Shown: piece by piece, positions 17,621-26,126 of the stretch
How the letters are laid out: each line of letters starts with the position of its first letter
Numbering within the stretch: position 1 is the first letter of the stretch
Assembly (NCBI GenBank): GCA_025210175.1
Contig: JAOASF010000036.1
Coordinates: 1-60,361 of the forward strand
Source: Crocinitomicaceae bacterium
Lineage (GTDB): Bacteria; Bacteroidota; Bacteroidia; Flavobacteriales_D; Crocinitomicaceae
Direction: 5' to 3'
DNA length: 60,361 nucleotides
Program-made: the position numbers and the translations under genes
Notes under the pieces: generated by a model
What the model saw: the letters and a program-made list of their open reading frames with translations, nothing else
Database searches by the model: none
Told to the model about the DNA's origin: nothing

Positions 17621-18358
17621 ATCCAAGGAATATTGTTCAAAATTTTGAATGATTTTGTCTACAAAAGTTGAAAAATTGGTGGTGTGTTTACCCGTTTTAC
17701 CAAAAGGCAAATTGGCACCACTTTCTCTTCCTTCAATCTTGGCTAGAAAGAAAACCTGACGGACGGTCATCAACCATTCCCTTTGTATCGACATAAAAGG
17801 TGGTAAATCCTGCCGATTCAGTAAGGTTCGCTCAAAATCGGATACGATAAAAAATTCGAGCGTATATGGCCAACACCGGTCTACCGCCCTTTGCAATTGA
17901 ACACGGGTACAAAAAGGTTGATTAGCCAACCAAAGGAGTGATTCTGTGGAGCGAGAAAGTCGATCTGTTAGTCTGTTCAAATACTGAAGTGCAAAATCAT
18001 AGAACACACCGTTCGAATTGTCCAACCACAAGGTGCACAATACATGACAATATGAATCCAAAAGAAAACTGCGAACGACCAAATCGAAACCATTATCGGT
18101 AGGGAATTCTACCAAACACAGATTCCTGGTTTCGTGCGACTGCCTGTTACGAAAGGTTTGCAAAATGCTTTCATTGTCGCTCCCGAGGTTTACGTCTCGA
18201 TACAATTCTCTAGCAAAACCAAGGTATTCCGCACCAATTAACCCGAGAGGAAGATTTCCTAGTTTCGATTTCCAATTCGTTTGGTTATCCAAAAGTTGCA
18301 GGCCCAAGAACAAATGTGAATCGGCCAAATACAACAAATATCTTTCCCTTGCTTTCAT
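17606..18358 (-). CDS. Orphan PaaC-like protein (phenylacetyl-CoA epoxidase structural subunit family)
   Basis: 250 residues, all-helical and ferritin-like. Three stretches align by eye with PaaC: YLLYLADSHLFLGLQL at residue 7 (PaaC: YxLRLGDNALILGxRL), RNLCLVEFPTDNGFD and FLLDSYCHVL in the middle (PaaC: RNLLLVEQPNGDFA... FLFDAYHxxL), and a helix with LTDRLSRSTESLLWLA. PaaC supports the di-iron subunit PaaA and has no complete iron site of its own. No paaA, paaB, paaD or paaE is present in the window, so classical phenylacetate oxidation is unlikely to be its job here. The gene follows an FNR-type palindrome by 90 nt and converges on the fnr-like gene with a 15-nt overlap. Function unknown. 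Confidence 0.65.
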   Translation of the reverse strand: MKARERYLLYLADSHLFLGLQLLDNQTNWKSKLGNLPLGLIGAEYLGFARELYRDVNLGSDNESILQTFRNRQSHETRNLCLVEFPTDNGFDLVVRSFLLDSYCHVLCTLWLDNSNGVFYDFALQYLNRLTDRLSRSTESLLWLANQPFCTRVQLQRAVDRCWPYTLEFFIVSDFERTLLNRQDLPPFMSIQREWLMTVRQVFFLAKIEGRESGANLPFGKTGKHTTNFSTFVDKIIQNFEQYSLDLLAG

Positions 18359-18447
18359 CTTCTTTAGTTGGTTTTATTGTCGTTTTCTGCTTTTACAAAA
18401 TTCCTTAAGTTTTGTGGGTTTAAAAATGAGTCCAGCCGACTTAAAAA

Positions 18448-18461
18448 CTGATTATTGTCAG
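18448..18461 (-). promoter_or_regulatory. FNR-type palindrome upstream of the PaaC-like gene
   Basis: CTGAT-TATT-GTCAG with flanks AAA and GTTT, the same extended motif as at ccoS except for one base in the right half-site. No good -7 box is found at the standard spacing on the minus strand, so its output is less certain than at hemN. Confidence 0.6.
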
Positions 18462-18472
18462 GTTTAAAGACC

Positions 18473-18607
18473 GTTATGTGAGGTGAGGTCCCGGTTTCCC
18501 GAGACCTCGTCGACTTACTGTTTTGGTCGACTTCACCTAACATTTTTAGGAGGTTAGTGGTTTATGACCTAGGTGGGCTTTGATCGTTGGTGAGGATCGA
18601 GCGCCCA
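18473..18607. ncRNA. Candidate structured RNA (three-way junction plus hairpin), strand unresolved
   Basis: No convincing gene covers this part of a 514-bp gap (18359-18872). Seen directly: an outer helix 18473-18484 with 18530-18541 (10-11 of 12 pairs), enclosing a 10-bp hairpin (18485-18494 with 18499-18508) and a GTCGAC/GTCGAC hairpin (18509-18514 with 18526-18531). The helices abut almost without unpaired bases, forming a compact three-way junction. A further hairpin lies at 18574-18607 (TGGGC/GCCCA and GATC/GATC). Read on the minus strand, the inner hairpin has a GAAA tetraloop and a G-U pair; read on the plus strand, the outer helix and the last hairpin gain G-U pairs, and T-rich sequence follows (18618-18659). 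I infer an RNA, but the strand is not settled. A regulatory DNA element or an inverted-repeat remnant are alternatives. Confidence 0.45.
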
Positions 18608-18716
18608 TCGGCTCTGACTTATTTCTTGTTTTTTCATCTCTTTATTTCTTTCCTTTTTCTAGTAGTAAGTTCATCATTTTACTATGCTTATCATAGGATG
18701 TGACTCATGGTAAAAA

Positions 18717-18730
18717 CTGATATTAATCAC
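18717..18730 (-). promoter_or_regulatory. FNR-type palindrome upstream of the candidate RNA
   Basis: CTGAT-ATTA-ATCAC with an AAA left flank. No protein gene starts on either side. On the minus strand a TATGATAA box (18695-18688) begins 28.5 nt from the palindrome centre, the same spacing as at ccoS. This predicts a transcript starting near 18685 that runs into the structured segment. Confidence 0.5.
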
Positions 18731-18759
18731 TTTCATGCAGTGGTCTATAAACGAAGAAA

Positions 18760-18781
18760 GCCCCTGTATACATACAGAGGC
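18760..18781 (-). terminator. Terminator of the T9SS gene at 18873-20660
   Basis: A 9-bp stem (18760-18768 with 18773-18781) that is fully paired on the minus strand when one G-U pair is counted, followed on that strand by CTTTCTTCGTTT. It lies about 90 nt after the stop codon. Confidence 0.6.
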
Positions 18782-18872
18782 ATCTCTTCAAGGAAAATCT
18801 ATTTCGGTGTAACTTTTATTATAACCAACGACTTTGATCCATATTGATAGATAGAGCTTTTCGGACTATCCT

Positions 18873-20660
18873 TTATTTTTTCACCACCTTATCCGTAAAG
18901 GCAACGCGTCCATTTTCTATCAACTGTACTACGTACATTCCTGACTCAATTTGCGATAAATCAATCATTTCCAGACTTTCGACCACCACCCGATCAATCA
19001 ACACCTGCCCATTCAAATCGAGCAAAAGAATTCGGTTGGCCGAAGCGTTTTGGTCCGCTATTTTCACGAAGAGCTTTTCGGAGGTTGGATTAGGAAATAG
19101 CACGGTTTCAGTCGTTTTATCGCAACCAATTTTTTGGAGGCCGTGATAAGTAAACTCACCGTTATAATCAGTTTGTTTTAAGCGCAAGTATTCAGCAAAA
19201 CCAAGGTCTGTAGCACGACGAACAATACGAGAATAATTCGTTGGATTGGCTGTTGTACCGGCTCCTTTCACCGTTTCTAAGGCAGAAAAATGAATGCCGT
19301 CTGAACTCGATTCCAAGGTAAAGAAATCGTTGTTGGTTTCGTGAGTAGTTCGCCAATCGATTCGCATTTGATCCTCCTCTAAGCATTCCACTTCAATATA
19401 GTCTAGATCAATATCCAGAGTCAAACAATTTACCTCATCCGAAATGACAATGGAAACAGAATCACGACAACTTTCTCCGTCCTCTACTACCGCAACATAG
19501 GTTCCATTTGCCAAGCCCCCAAAAGTGTTGGAAGCCTGAAAACTCGAACCGCCGTTGATCGAATACTGGTAAGTAGGTGTACAACCTCCCGATGTTAGTG
19601 TAATGGTACCGTTGTCTACACCACAACTTGGGTCCGTAAATGCAGTTGCACTCAACTCGTCGCAGGTATGGCAGTCCGTTGAAAAATACAAAGCATCGAT
19701 GTAGTGGCCGTAGTAATCGGTTACCAGATTGGTGGAACTATTTATTTGAAAATTGGAACTAGTTTGTCCAGCCGCGATGGTAGGATTAGAAGCTGCAAAT
19801 TCATAAAAATTGTGATAGGCATTACCTGTTCCGGAAGTAGTGACTCCTGCAATGTTTCGAGTAACGGTATTGGAATTGGCCAATCCTCGCTGCATATCGC
19901 TGAAAACGCTGAAAGCAACTGTTGACAAAGGTGTACCACAAACAGCAGGATAGGTCATGGTATGAGCAGGAGTAACACCTGAATTTGAAGGACCACCGAG
20001 TAGGACCCCATCGTCTATATACAAATTCCCCTGAGCGCCGTTGTACGGATCTCTATAAATAACCATCAAGGTAGCACCATCTATGGCTCTGATGGTATTT
20101 GCAACAGATGCCCCTCCGCTATTGGTAAAAGTGAGGGAATAACTACCATTTTTGGTTGTGGCATTTTGAATAAAGGTAGTGAGGTCTAATCTCAACAAAC
20201 GCGTTTCAGTCTCGGACCATCCTTTCTGTTCGCCTACACCCACCGTTGGCATGATACCCAAGTTGGTCGCCGTACCTCCTGGAGGAGTAATCGTGGCTGT
20301 TAAATCGCCTATTGACGAAGTCCAAGCCACTACGACCCACAAATAGGCTTGATCAATGGTGGAGGTGGCCGGGATGGACGATACGGTCATTGCCACCGGA
20401 AAAGTGGTGCTGGCCCCTTGCGGAGTGGAACGCCTTGTAATCAACAAAGAAGTCATTGTAAACCCAAGCCCACAAGCGGTTTTGGCATAAATCTGTCCGT
20501 GTTGGTTATTCCCGTTTTTGGGAATAATGGAGGAAAGTGCGGTATCGAGAAAGGTGGCGTTTTGGGTGGGCAAATTGGTTGCAGCGGAGGTTAAACTTCC
20601 CTCTTGTCCAAAACTAAAAAAACAAAAAAAGGCTACGGAAATAAAGGCGAGTGATCTCAT
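18873..20660 (-). CDS. T9SS-secreted protein with SprB-type repeat and type A sorting domain
   Basis: 595 residues with a signal peptide (cleavage near FSFGQ). Residues about 40-330 form a beta-rich domain resembling the DUF3344-like exported adhesin domains (DQAYLWVVVAW..., NLYIDDGVLLG, YIDALYFSTDCHTC). One SprB-like repeat follows (about 335-410; CGVDNGTITLTSGGCTP.YQYSINGG). Next comes an Ig-like linker ending in YYRLKQTDYNGE-type sequence, common before T9SS domains, and a type A sorting domain (VLFPNPTSEKLFVKI... DKVVKK). The protein is exported and cell-surface. SprB repeats are known from gliding adhesins, but one repeat does not prove a gliding role. A perfect 7-bp inverted repeat lies in the probable leader. 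Confidence 0.85.
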   Translation of the reverse strand: MRSLAFISVAFFCFFSFGQEGSLTSAATNLPTQNATFLDTALSSIIPKNGNNQHGQIYAKTACGLGFTMTSLLITRRSTPQGASTTFPVAMTVSSIPATSTIDQAYLWVVVAWTSSIGDLTATITPPGGTATNLGIMPTVGVGEQKGWSETETRLLRLDLTTFIQNATTKNGSYSLTFTNSGGASVANTIRAIDGATLMVIYRDPYNGAQGNLYIDDGVLLGGPSNSGVTPAHTMTYPAVCGTPLSTVAFSVFSDMQRGLANSNTVTRNIAGVTTSGTGNAYHNFYEFAASNPTIAAGQTSSNFQINSSTNLVTDYYGHYIDALYFSTDCHTCDELSATAFTDPSCGVDNGTITLTSGGCTPTYQYSINGGSSFQASNTFGGLANGTYVAVVEDGESCRDSVSIVISDEVNCLTLDIDLDYIEVECLEEDQMRIDWRTTHETNNDFFTLESSSDGIHFSALETVKGAGTTANPTNYSRIVRRATDLGFAEYLRLKQTDYNGEFTYHGLQKIGCDKTTETVLFPNPTSEKLFVKIADQNASANRILLLDLNGQVLIDRVVVESLEMIDLSQIESGMYVVQLIENGRVAFTDKVVKK

Positions 20661-21037
20661 GTGGCTACAGTGAATGTTTTTGGAAGTAATAACACTACTT
20701 CCGTTTGATTCGGTTCCCCTATTTTATAAACTTATGTTAAGCAATCCAAGAAATGAAAGCCTGATTTACAAGGGGATTACGTTGCTTTGTCTCAAAGGAA
20801 ATATTGTGCGCGCATCATCTAGCAAAACGCCTAAAAATCTCTAGAAAGACCGAGAAAACCTTTTCTTCGACAATGAAAATTTGTAGTTGATTCCAAAATG
20901 AAGTCGTCGTAATTCATCCCAGTGAAGTGGCCATTTTTGCCTATCTCAAAACGGGTCTACTTTTTGCATAAATGTGGAAAAAGAAGAAATAGATTCTGTT
21001 CATTTTTATTTTTTCCTATTTATTCAAACAAAAAAAA
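20661..21037. other. Intergenic region with one inverted repeat
   Basis: The 425-bp gap between the T9SS gene and the peroxiredoxin gene (the peroxiredoxin terminator occupies its end). The only clear structure is a perfect inverted repeat, GGAAGTA/TACTTCC (20682-20688 with 20696-20702), 21 nt before the start of the T9SS gene. I see no coding sequence in the rest. Confidence 0.6.
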
Positions 21038-21059
21038 GCCTCCGTCAATTGACGAAGGC
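21038..21059 (-). terminator. Intrinsic terminator of the peroxiredoxin gene
   Basis: A 10-bp stem (21038-21047 with 21050-21059; one G-U pair on the minus strand) followed on the minus strand by a run of nine T. Confidence 0.85.
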
Positions 21060-21085
21060 CTCTTTCTAAAATGTATGTCTATTTC

Positions 21086-21718
21086 TTAGTTTGCTGACAA
21101 GTATTCAGCAACACCTTCGAAAGTAGCTTTCATTCCTGCTTCACCTTTGTTCCAGTTAGCTGGACAAACCTCTCCATTGTTTTCGAAGAACTGCAAAGCG
21201 TCTACCATACGTAGTGCCTCATCAACGTTTCTTCCCAATGGGAACATGTTTACCAATTGGTGCATAACGGTACCTTCTTTGTCGATCAAGAACAATCCAC
21301 GGTAAGCAATCATTGGTCCGTTAGCAACCATTTTACCTTCCATGTCGAAATCGTACTCTCCAGCCAATACTCCAAATGCCTCAGAGATTGTTTTCGCTGA
21401 ATCCGCAACGATTGGGTATTTCACACCTTCGATTCCTCCTTTGTTCTTTGGTGTTTGCAACCAAGCCCAGTGAGACTCTTCAGTGTCTGTTGAACAAGCA
21501 ACAACCTTTACCCCTCTTGCTTCGAATTCTTCCAATTTTGATTGGAAAGCGTGCAATTCAGAAGGACATACGAACGTGAAATCTTTCGGGTAAAAGAAGA
21601 ACAATACGTGGTTTTTTCCGATGTATTGATCCAAAGAGAAGTTCTCAACGATTTCGTGACCATTTACTACAGCTGGAGCTGAGAAAGATGGAGCTTTTTT
21701 TCCTACTAATACACTCAT
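21086..21718 (-). CDS. Typical 2-Cys peroxiredoxin (AhpC/Prx1 family)
   Basis: 210 residues. The peroxidatic cysteine C51 is in FVCPSEL preceded by PKDFT, and the resolving cysteine C185 is in EVCPANW, the arrangement of typical 2-Cys peroxiredoxins. It reduces hydrogen peroxide and organic hydroperoxides in the cytoplasm. No ahpF neighbour exists, so reduction by thioredoxin is likely (inference). Transcribed alone from a TACTTTTG -7 box (21757-21750), with its own terminator. A perfect FNR-type palindrome lies 224 bp upstream. Confidence 0.93.
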   Translation of the reverse strand: MSVLVGKKAPSFSAPAVVNGHEIVENFSLDQYIGKNHVLFFFYPKDFTFVCPSELHAFQSKLEEFEARGVKVVACSTDTEESHWAWLQTPKNKGGIEGVKYPIVADSAKTISEAFGVLAGEYDFDMEGKMVANGPMIAYRGLFLIDKEGTVMHQLVNMFPLGRNVDEALRMVDALQFFENNGEVCPANWNKGEAGMKATFEGVAEYLSAN

Positions 21719-21749
21719 TTTATCTATGATTTGTTATGTTTTCTGGTTG

Positions 21750-21757
21750 CAAAAGTA
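21750..21757 (-). promoter_or_regulatory. -7 box of the peroxiredoxin gene
   Basis: On the minus strand TACTTTTG, an exact TAnnTTTG match, 31 nt before the ATG. Confidence 0.65.
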
Positions 21758-21941
21758 CAGTTTCTCTTTGGATGGTTTGGTTTCAGAATTATTAAGATTT
21801 CATAAAGTAAATCTATGGGTTATAGATTTTATCGATAATAAGATACATTCAAACAAAAAATAAACTAACAAGATAGTTAACTTAACACCATCATAAAAAT
21901 GGTCTATTTTCAATCAAAACAGTTTTACACTGGGTTGAAAA

Positions 21942-21964
21942 TTGATTTATATCAATTAATTGAT
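21942..21964. promoter_or_regulatory. Perfect FNR consensus palindrome, overlapped by a second palindrome
   Basis: TTGAT-TTAT-ATCAA (21942-21955) matches the FNR consensus at every defined position. Its right half-site is shared with a second perfect palindrome, ATCAATTAATTGAT (21951-21964). It lies between the peroxiredoxin gene (minus) and a T9SS gene (plus). No -7 box is found at the spacing seen for hemN, so the target is uncertain. The remainder of the 394-bp gap shows only the peroxiredoxin promoter and a possible box, TAAATTTT, near 22065. Confidence 0.55.
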
Positions 21965-22112
21965 TATCAGACCAAATTAACGCAACAAATTGAATCCTAG
22001 CAGGAAATAAAGTAATATGTTTACAGAACTTATTCTACCCTATTCGATTTGGTTAATTAGTTTATAAATTTTCTAGATTCAAGTACGTTTGGATTTAGCT
22101 TGCTCACTTCCT

Positions 22113-25100
22113 ATGAATGAAATGTTGAAGCACATTCGTTCCCTTAGTTTTTTGAAGCTGTATGGGATTTTTCTAGGGATAATTTGGCTGAACACCCCAT
22201 GTTTGGCTCAACCTGTGTGGCATACAAGCGACCAACAGGATAATACAGCTCAAAACTCCACCTCTTGGTCTGTAAACGTTCCCACCAACCTATCTGCCGG
22301 CAACCTGATTCTTTTGGTTCTATCCACCCAGGAAAGTGCAAGTACGGATGTTACAGGCTTTACTGTACCCACTGGCTTCATTAAAATTGTTCACGAGCAC
22401 GATGCTAGCTCTACCTCTCGCCCCGAAGTTGCGGCTTTCTATAAAATTTCGGATGGAACAGAAACCGGGACATTTAGTGGTACGGTCACAAATAATGGTT
22501 CATCGCCAAGATGGAAAGCTGTAGTAACCCGCATCACCAATTTCGATCCTTCCTCTCCCATAGGGGATATCAAGGAAGCCAACTCAGGTTCCAGTTCAGT
22601 TCAGTCTTTAACCCTTCCCGCTGTAAATAGAACAGCTGTATCAAGTCTCGTGGTTGCGATTAGAAACGTTCGACGTTCAACCAGCTCAGACAATGTCCCT
22701 ACGGGTATGACGGCGCAATTCTCTCTGGATGGCAACGGGGGAAACGATGGAAACAACCGAAACTGTGATTTTCAGGGCGCTACCCAGACCTATACCACAA
22801 CCGGTAGCACGGGTAACAAAACCTTCACGTGGTCGGGCGACGCGCGATCGGCTGGTGTGATGTTCGTTATAAATGGTTGCAATGCCATTACCACACCAAC
22901 TTTTATTTTGGGATCGAGTTCTACGCGTTGCAAATCTGCTGGTACGGTTACGTATTCGGCAAGTTCGACCAATGCTTCCTCCATTGTTTACAGTTTGAAT
23001 AGCACCAGTTTGGCAGCAGGAAACACCATCAACTCCTCTACAGGTCAAGTTACCTATACCAATACTTTTTCTGGCACCTCTACCATTACGGCTACAGCTT
23101 ACGGTTGTGGAGGTCCCTTAACGGCAACGCATACCGTCACCACCACCTCCTTTGAAGCCTATCCACTCTATGGCACTGTTCACCAACGTTGTCAAGAGAG
23201 TGAAGCCAGAAGCTATGGTATATACACGAGCAATGCTGATAGCGTTGTCTATACCCTCGACAACGAATCCATTATCACCGGACTTTTTATCAATCGAGAC
23301 ATTGGGTCCATTGAGTTCCCTTATACCTATGCCGATACCGCCATTGTTACTGCCACTGCCTATGGATGCGGAACAAGTATTGAAATCATTCAAACCATTT
23401 ATACCGATAATTTGGTGGTAGAGGATGATAAAATGAATTTAGAACAAGATGAAATTGGCGTAATCAATGTATTGAGCAATGACGATTGTGATATTGATGT
23501 CAACACACTTTCTATTTCAACACCTCCTGTAAACGGAACTGCATTGGTCAATACCTCGACTGGGGAGATAACCTATACACCGAATGCCTCTTATGGCGGG
23601 CTAGATAGTTTAACTTATCGCATCTGTAGAACTCAAAATCCGACCGTGTGCGAAACAGCCAAGGTATACTTTAACGTTATCAACACCTTCATCGACAATT
23701 ACTTCAATTTTACGAGTTCCAACTGTCAACGCGTATTGAATGACCTATCCGATTTTGATGTCATCCAGAAATACGAAACCACCGAAAACATTTCGCTCTA
23801 TACCAATCCCTTGGTAGCAGATTTGGATGGAGACGGAGATGTGGAAATTGTCGTGATGAGTTCAACCAACTTGAGTACATCGAGTCCTCGTTCAAGTCAA
23901 AACATCCGCATATTTGATGGTACAACAGGTGCCTTTCAAAGATTGATAAACACTCCTTTTATGAGTTGGGAGGGCCCTACTCCTATCTGTTTGGGTGACT
24001 TAGATGGCGATGGTGATGTAGAAATCATAATTGCGTCTCTTTATACCAGAAATGGTACGAGCGATCAAAAGTTTCTTTATTGCTACGATCACCTCGGCAA
24101 TCAGCTTTGGAAATCCAATTCCACCTACGGAGCTCACGTAACCAATGGTAGTGCTTCGGCCTTAGGTCTAGCCGACTTCAATGGCGATGGAATTCCAGAA
24201 GTTTATGTCTACAATGAAATTTTCAATGCACTTACAGGAGTTAAACTGTGCAGTGGTGGAGCCAACGGAACAGCAACCAACCGTACCAAGAATACAGTAG
24301 AAGTAGCGCTTCCAGTGGCAGCCAACTTGCGTCCGGCCAACGGTTTGGAGTTAGCTTGCGGTAGAACGGTGTATGAAGTAAACATAACCAATACAGCTGG
24401 AACCACAGGGAATAGCATGACTGCCATTAACTTCTCCACCTCCAGCACGAAAGATGGGTTTACAGCACTTGCCGATATAAATTTGGATGGCGATTTGGAT
24501 GTGATTGTGATGCCCAACGACGCTCAATTATATGTTTGGAACCCAAGAACCAATAGCCTTCTTGCATCATATAATTCGGGATCTGGAGAGAGAGGAACAT
24601 TGTTCGTAGGTGATGTAGACGGAAATGGAACCCCAGATATAGGCTATTGTCGCCCTAATGCGGTGGATATGGTGGCATACAACGGGACCAGCACCTTGAG
24701 TTTGTTGTGGACACTTTCCACGACCGACGGTTCTGGTAGAACGGGGCTTACCATGTTTGATTTTAATCAAGATGGTACACAAGAATTAATCTATCGTGAT
24801 GAAAGTTTGTTGCGAATTTTGGATGGTTCAGGTGGATCACCCATTACCCTACAAAGTTTCGCAGCTACCTCCACAACTGGTGTAGAAGGACCAATCGTAG
24901 CAGATGTAGATAACGACGGTGAGGCGGACATCCTTGTTACCTCGGATGGCACCACATCAGACGGCGATTACCACGGTATGGTGGTTGTATTTCAATCGGA
25001 CCAAAACGCTTGGGCACCAGCAAGAAAAGTTTGGAATCAGTTTGGCTATTACAATGTTCACATCAAGGACGATTATACCATTCCGGCCTCTCAGCCCGAT

Positions 25101-26126
25101 CACGGTGACTCACTTTTTTCAGATAATTCTCGTTGCCCGGAAAGCTTTAACGTTCGCCCACTAAATGCTTTCAACGTACAATCCACCATTTTCAGTGATC
25201 AAGGTTGTCCAGTGGCCTACCTTCCCGACATGGAAGTTTCTATTGAATCGATTGAATATGTAGAATCTACCGAAGTGTTGAATATCAACTACGTTCTGAT
25301 TAATAAATCGGATGCTACCAGCATACCTGCAGGAGTGAACATTTCATTTTTTGTGGGCAATCCCTTGAAAACGAATGCAACCCTCGTTGCTACCGTGCAA
25401 ACGGCCAATGAGATTCCAGCATACTCCAAGTCTCCATCCACGAATGTTCAAATCAGCGATATTCAAAACTACAGTGAAATCTATGCCATCGCCAATACGG
25501 ACGGTTCCACGGCTTCGCCTTTCTCTTTCCCATTAGAAGGAATTGAAGAGTGCAATTATTCCAACAATTCCGTTGCATTCTTTGCCTATGAAGGCTCTCC
25601 CCTTCCCATCGAGTTGACCGAATTCTTGGCCTTTAGAGAATATGACAAGGTTAGGGTATCATGGAAAACATCCATCGAAATAAATGCCAGTCATTTTTAT
25701 GTACAACGCAGCAGTGACGGAGAAAAATTCACCAATATTGGCCGAGTTGAGGCTCGTGGAAATTCAACTACAGAAAGCTCTTATTTACTTTTCGACGACC
25801 AACCATTGAGTGGACTTTCTTATTACCGTTTGTACCAAGTTGATTTGGATGGTCGATACGACATTTCAGAAGTTAATACAGTACTTTTTGAAGAAGACCA
25901 GATACAAGTTTACCCGAATCCTGCAGTGGACTATTTCCAAGTATACAATCCAATAGAAGATGGTCGAATGCAGCTAATTAATCCGCAGGGTCTGCTTATT
26001 GGGGATTATGAATTAAAAAAGGGGAGTTCTGAAATCAATGTTATTTCCCTTCCGTGTGGAGTCTATTATTTAAGAATCTCGCTTTCGAATGGGTCAAATT
26101 ATTCCAAGACGCTGATTAAAAAGTAA
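22113..26126 (+). CDS. T9SS-secreted protein with FG-GAP/VCBS repeats
   Basis: About 1337 residues from the ATG at 22113. A TTG eight codons upstream and an ATG three codons downstream (22122) are alternatives; all give a signal peptide ending near CLAQ. Domains in order: an N-terminal jelly-roll-like domain (about 20-230), Cys-containing Ig-like domains (about 235-420), a Big_9/cadherin-like domain (NVLSNDDCDID... YTPNASYGG), seven FG-GAP/VCBS-type calcium loops (for example DLDGDGDVEI, DFNGDGIPEV, DVDGNGTPDI, DVDNDGEADI) suggesting a beta-propeller, a CARDB-like domain, the LTEFLAFREYDKVRVSW linker, and a type A sorting domain (VYPNPAVDYFQV... KTLIKK). Surface-exposed or secreted; substrate or partner unknown. 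Confidence 0.88.
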   Translation: MNEMLKHIRSLSFLKLYGIFLGIIWLNTPCLAQPVWHTSDQQDNTAQNSTSWSVNVPTNLSAGNLILLVLSTQESASTDVTGFTVPTGFIKIVHEHDASSTSRPEVAAFYKISDGTETGTFSGTVTNNGSSPRWKAVVTRITNFDPSSPIGDIKEANSGSSSVQSLTLPAVNRTAVSSLVVAIRNVRRSTSSDNVPTGMTAQFSLDGNGGNDGNNRNCDFQGATQTYTTTGSTGNKTFTWSGDARSAGVMFVINGCNAITTPTFILGSSSTRCKSAGTVTYSASSTNASSIVYSLNSTSLAAGNTINSSTGQVTYTNTFSGTSTITATAYGCGGPLTATHTVTTTSFEAYPLYGTVHQRCQESEARSYGIYTSNADSVVYTLDNESIITGLFINRDIGSIEFPYTYADTAIVTATAYGCGTSIEIIQTIYTDNLVVEDDKMNLEQDEIGVINVLSNDDCDIDVNTLSISTPPVNGTALVNTSTGEITYTPNASYGGLDSLTYRICRTQNPTVCETAKVYFNVINTFIDNYFNFTSSNCQRVLNDLSDFDVIQKYETTENISLYTNPLVADLDGDGDVEIVVMSSTNLSTSSPRSSQNIRIFDGTTGAFQRLINTPFMSWEGPTPICLGDLDGDGDVEIIIASLYTRNGTSDQKFLYCYDHLGNQLWKSNSTYGAHVTNGSASALGLADFNGDGIPEVYVYNEIFNALTGVKLCSGGANGTATNRTKNTVEVALPVAANLRPANGLELACGRTVYEVNITNTAGTTGNSMTAINFSTSSTKDGFTALADINLDGDLDVIVMPNDAQLYVWNPRTNSLLASYNSGSGERGTLFVGDVDGNGTPDIGYCRPNAVDMVAYNGTSTLSLLWTLSTTDGSGRTGLTMFDFNQDGTQELIYRDESLLRILDGSGGSPITLQSFAATSTTGVEGPIVADVDNDGEADILVTSDGTTSDGDYHGMVVVFQSDQNAWAPARKVWNQFGYYNVHIKDDYTIPASQPDHGDSLFSDNSRCPESFNVRPLNAFNVQSTIFSDQGCPVAYLPDMEVSIESIEYVESTEVLNINYVLINKSDATSIPAGVNISFFVGNPLKTNATLVATVQTANEIPAYSKSPSTNVQISDIQNYSEIYAIANTDGSTASPFSFPLEGIEECNYSNNSVAFFAYEGSPLPIELTEFLAFREYDKVRVSWKTSIEINASHFYVQRSSDGEKFTNIGRVEARGNSTTESSYLLFDDQPLSGLSYYRLYQVDLDGRYDISEVNTVLFEEDQIQVYPNPAVDYFQVYNPIEDGRMQLINPQGLLIGDYELKKGSSEINVISLPCGVYYLRISLSNGSNYSKTLIKK

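Noticed and set aside
18362..18541. A 59-codon reading frame on the minus strand directly before the PaaC-like gene
   Set aside because: It runs through the FNR-type palindrome and the three-way-junction segment, has no A-rich or other initiation signal, and shows no recognisable protein features.
18569..18637. Resemblance of the 22-codon peptide (SRWALDP) to the start of YceI proteins
   Set aside because: Only about seven residues match and the frame stops at once; chance is likely.
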